Assembly: GCF_000716545.1 (NCBI RefSeq)
Contig: NZ_JNWZ01000084.1
Coordinates: 1 to 30,115 of the forward strand
Origin: Kitasatospora phosalacinea
Lineage (GTDB): Bacteria; Actinomycetota; Actinomycetes; Streptomycetales; Streptomycetaceae
Direction: 5' to 3'
DNA length: 30,115 nucleotides
Of the stretch, positions 30,025 through 30,115 are shown piece by piece. A program made the translations under genes and the position numbers. The notes below the pieces were generated by a model. It saw nothing but the letters and a program-made list of their open reading frames with translations, did no database searches and was not told the origin of the DNA. Positions within the stretch are counted from its first letter, which is position 1, and the number at the start of each line of letters is the position of its first letter.

Positions 30025-30115
30025 TTAAGTCCGTTTCTGGTAGCGGCCGCGTCCGGGTTGATCGAGGAGTCCCTGACGAACGAGTCGTCCCAGGCGGGAG
30101 CGGGTGACGTTGATC
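30025..30115 (-). CDS. 3' end of an unidentified gene (runs off the window)
   Basis: The last 29 codons read INVTRSRLGRLVRQGLLDQP and then GRGRYQKRT before TAA. The R-L-G-R-L-V-R-Q-G-L-L ... G-R-G-R-Y pattern is like the end of a winged-helix DNA-binding segment, as in regulators, replication proteins or transposase-associated proteins. The body of the gene lies to the right. The frame has no stop to the window edge. Identity is not established. Confidence 0.5.
   Translation of the reverse strand, partial: INVTRSRLGRLVRQGLLDQPGRGRYQKRT

Overview
The window is very GC-rich DNA, with coding third positions almost always G or C and frequent GTG and TTG starts. It carries families typical of filamentous actinomycetes: an F420-type NADPH oxidoreductase, LLM flavin enzymes, DUF1918, DUF6011 and DUF6629 proteins, and secreted lectin and crystallin-like proteins. 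I place it in Streptomycetaceae (Streptomyces or Kitasatospora), probably a chromosomal accessory or arm-proximal region. No rRNA or intact tRNA was seen.

Layout. 1-1.2 kb: start of an LLM oxidoreductase, then about 1 kb without a convincing gene. 1.2-5.3 kb: a GH1 glycosidase, a small protein with two ribbon-helix-helix-like segments, an atypical protein kinase, and a secreted beta/gamma-crystallin-like protein preceded by three 21-bp repeats. 5.4-8.2 kb: a long imperfect hairpin, CorA with a short upstream leader ORF, and a HEAT-repeat protein. 8.2-10.6 kb: an LLM oxidoreductase divergent from a MarR regulator, then a GH16 protein. 10.6-15.8 kb: the tail of a broken FMN reductase, asparagine synthase B, a large secreted lectin-like protein and a DUF6011 protein. 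15.8-18.5 kb: CbiZ (cobinamide salvage) divergent from a TetR regulator, then DUF1918 and DedA. 18.5-20.5 kb: a MarR-like protein with a SoxR/MerR-type promoter, a PIG-L deacetylase and an F420-type NADPH oxidoreductase. 20.6-26.7 kb: a drug-efflux and stress cluster: DHA2 MFS with TetR, MarR with a VOC protein, a DUF6629 membrane protein, and an HxlR-peroxiredoxin fusion divergent from a second MFS. 26.7-28.7 kb: a lipoprotein polysaccharide deacetylase and a Ca2+/H+ antiporter. 28.7-30.1 kb: gene-poor DNA with a perfect palindrome, a decayed type I-E-like CRISPR remnant and the 3' end of a gene running off the window.

How the genes work together. The recurring theme is a small regulator divergent from an enzyme or efflux pump, with a palindromic operator between them: MarR/LLM, TetR/CbiZ, TetR/DHA2, MarR/VOC and HxlR-Prx/MFS. 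Several of these genes start 6-8 nt after a -10-like hexamer and lack a ribosome binding site, so they are probably leaderless.

The most interesting candidates are: the HxlR regulator fused to a PrxQ-like peroxiredoxin facing an efflux gene across a perfect operator; the soxS-like promoter with a 19-bp spacer; the CorA leader ORF; the secreted protein combining a propeller, a ricin-type lectin and a beta-rich tail; the three 21-bp repeats; and the CRISPR relic. All functions are read from sequence motifs by eye, without database searches.
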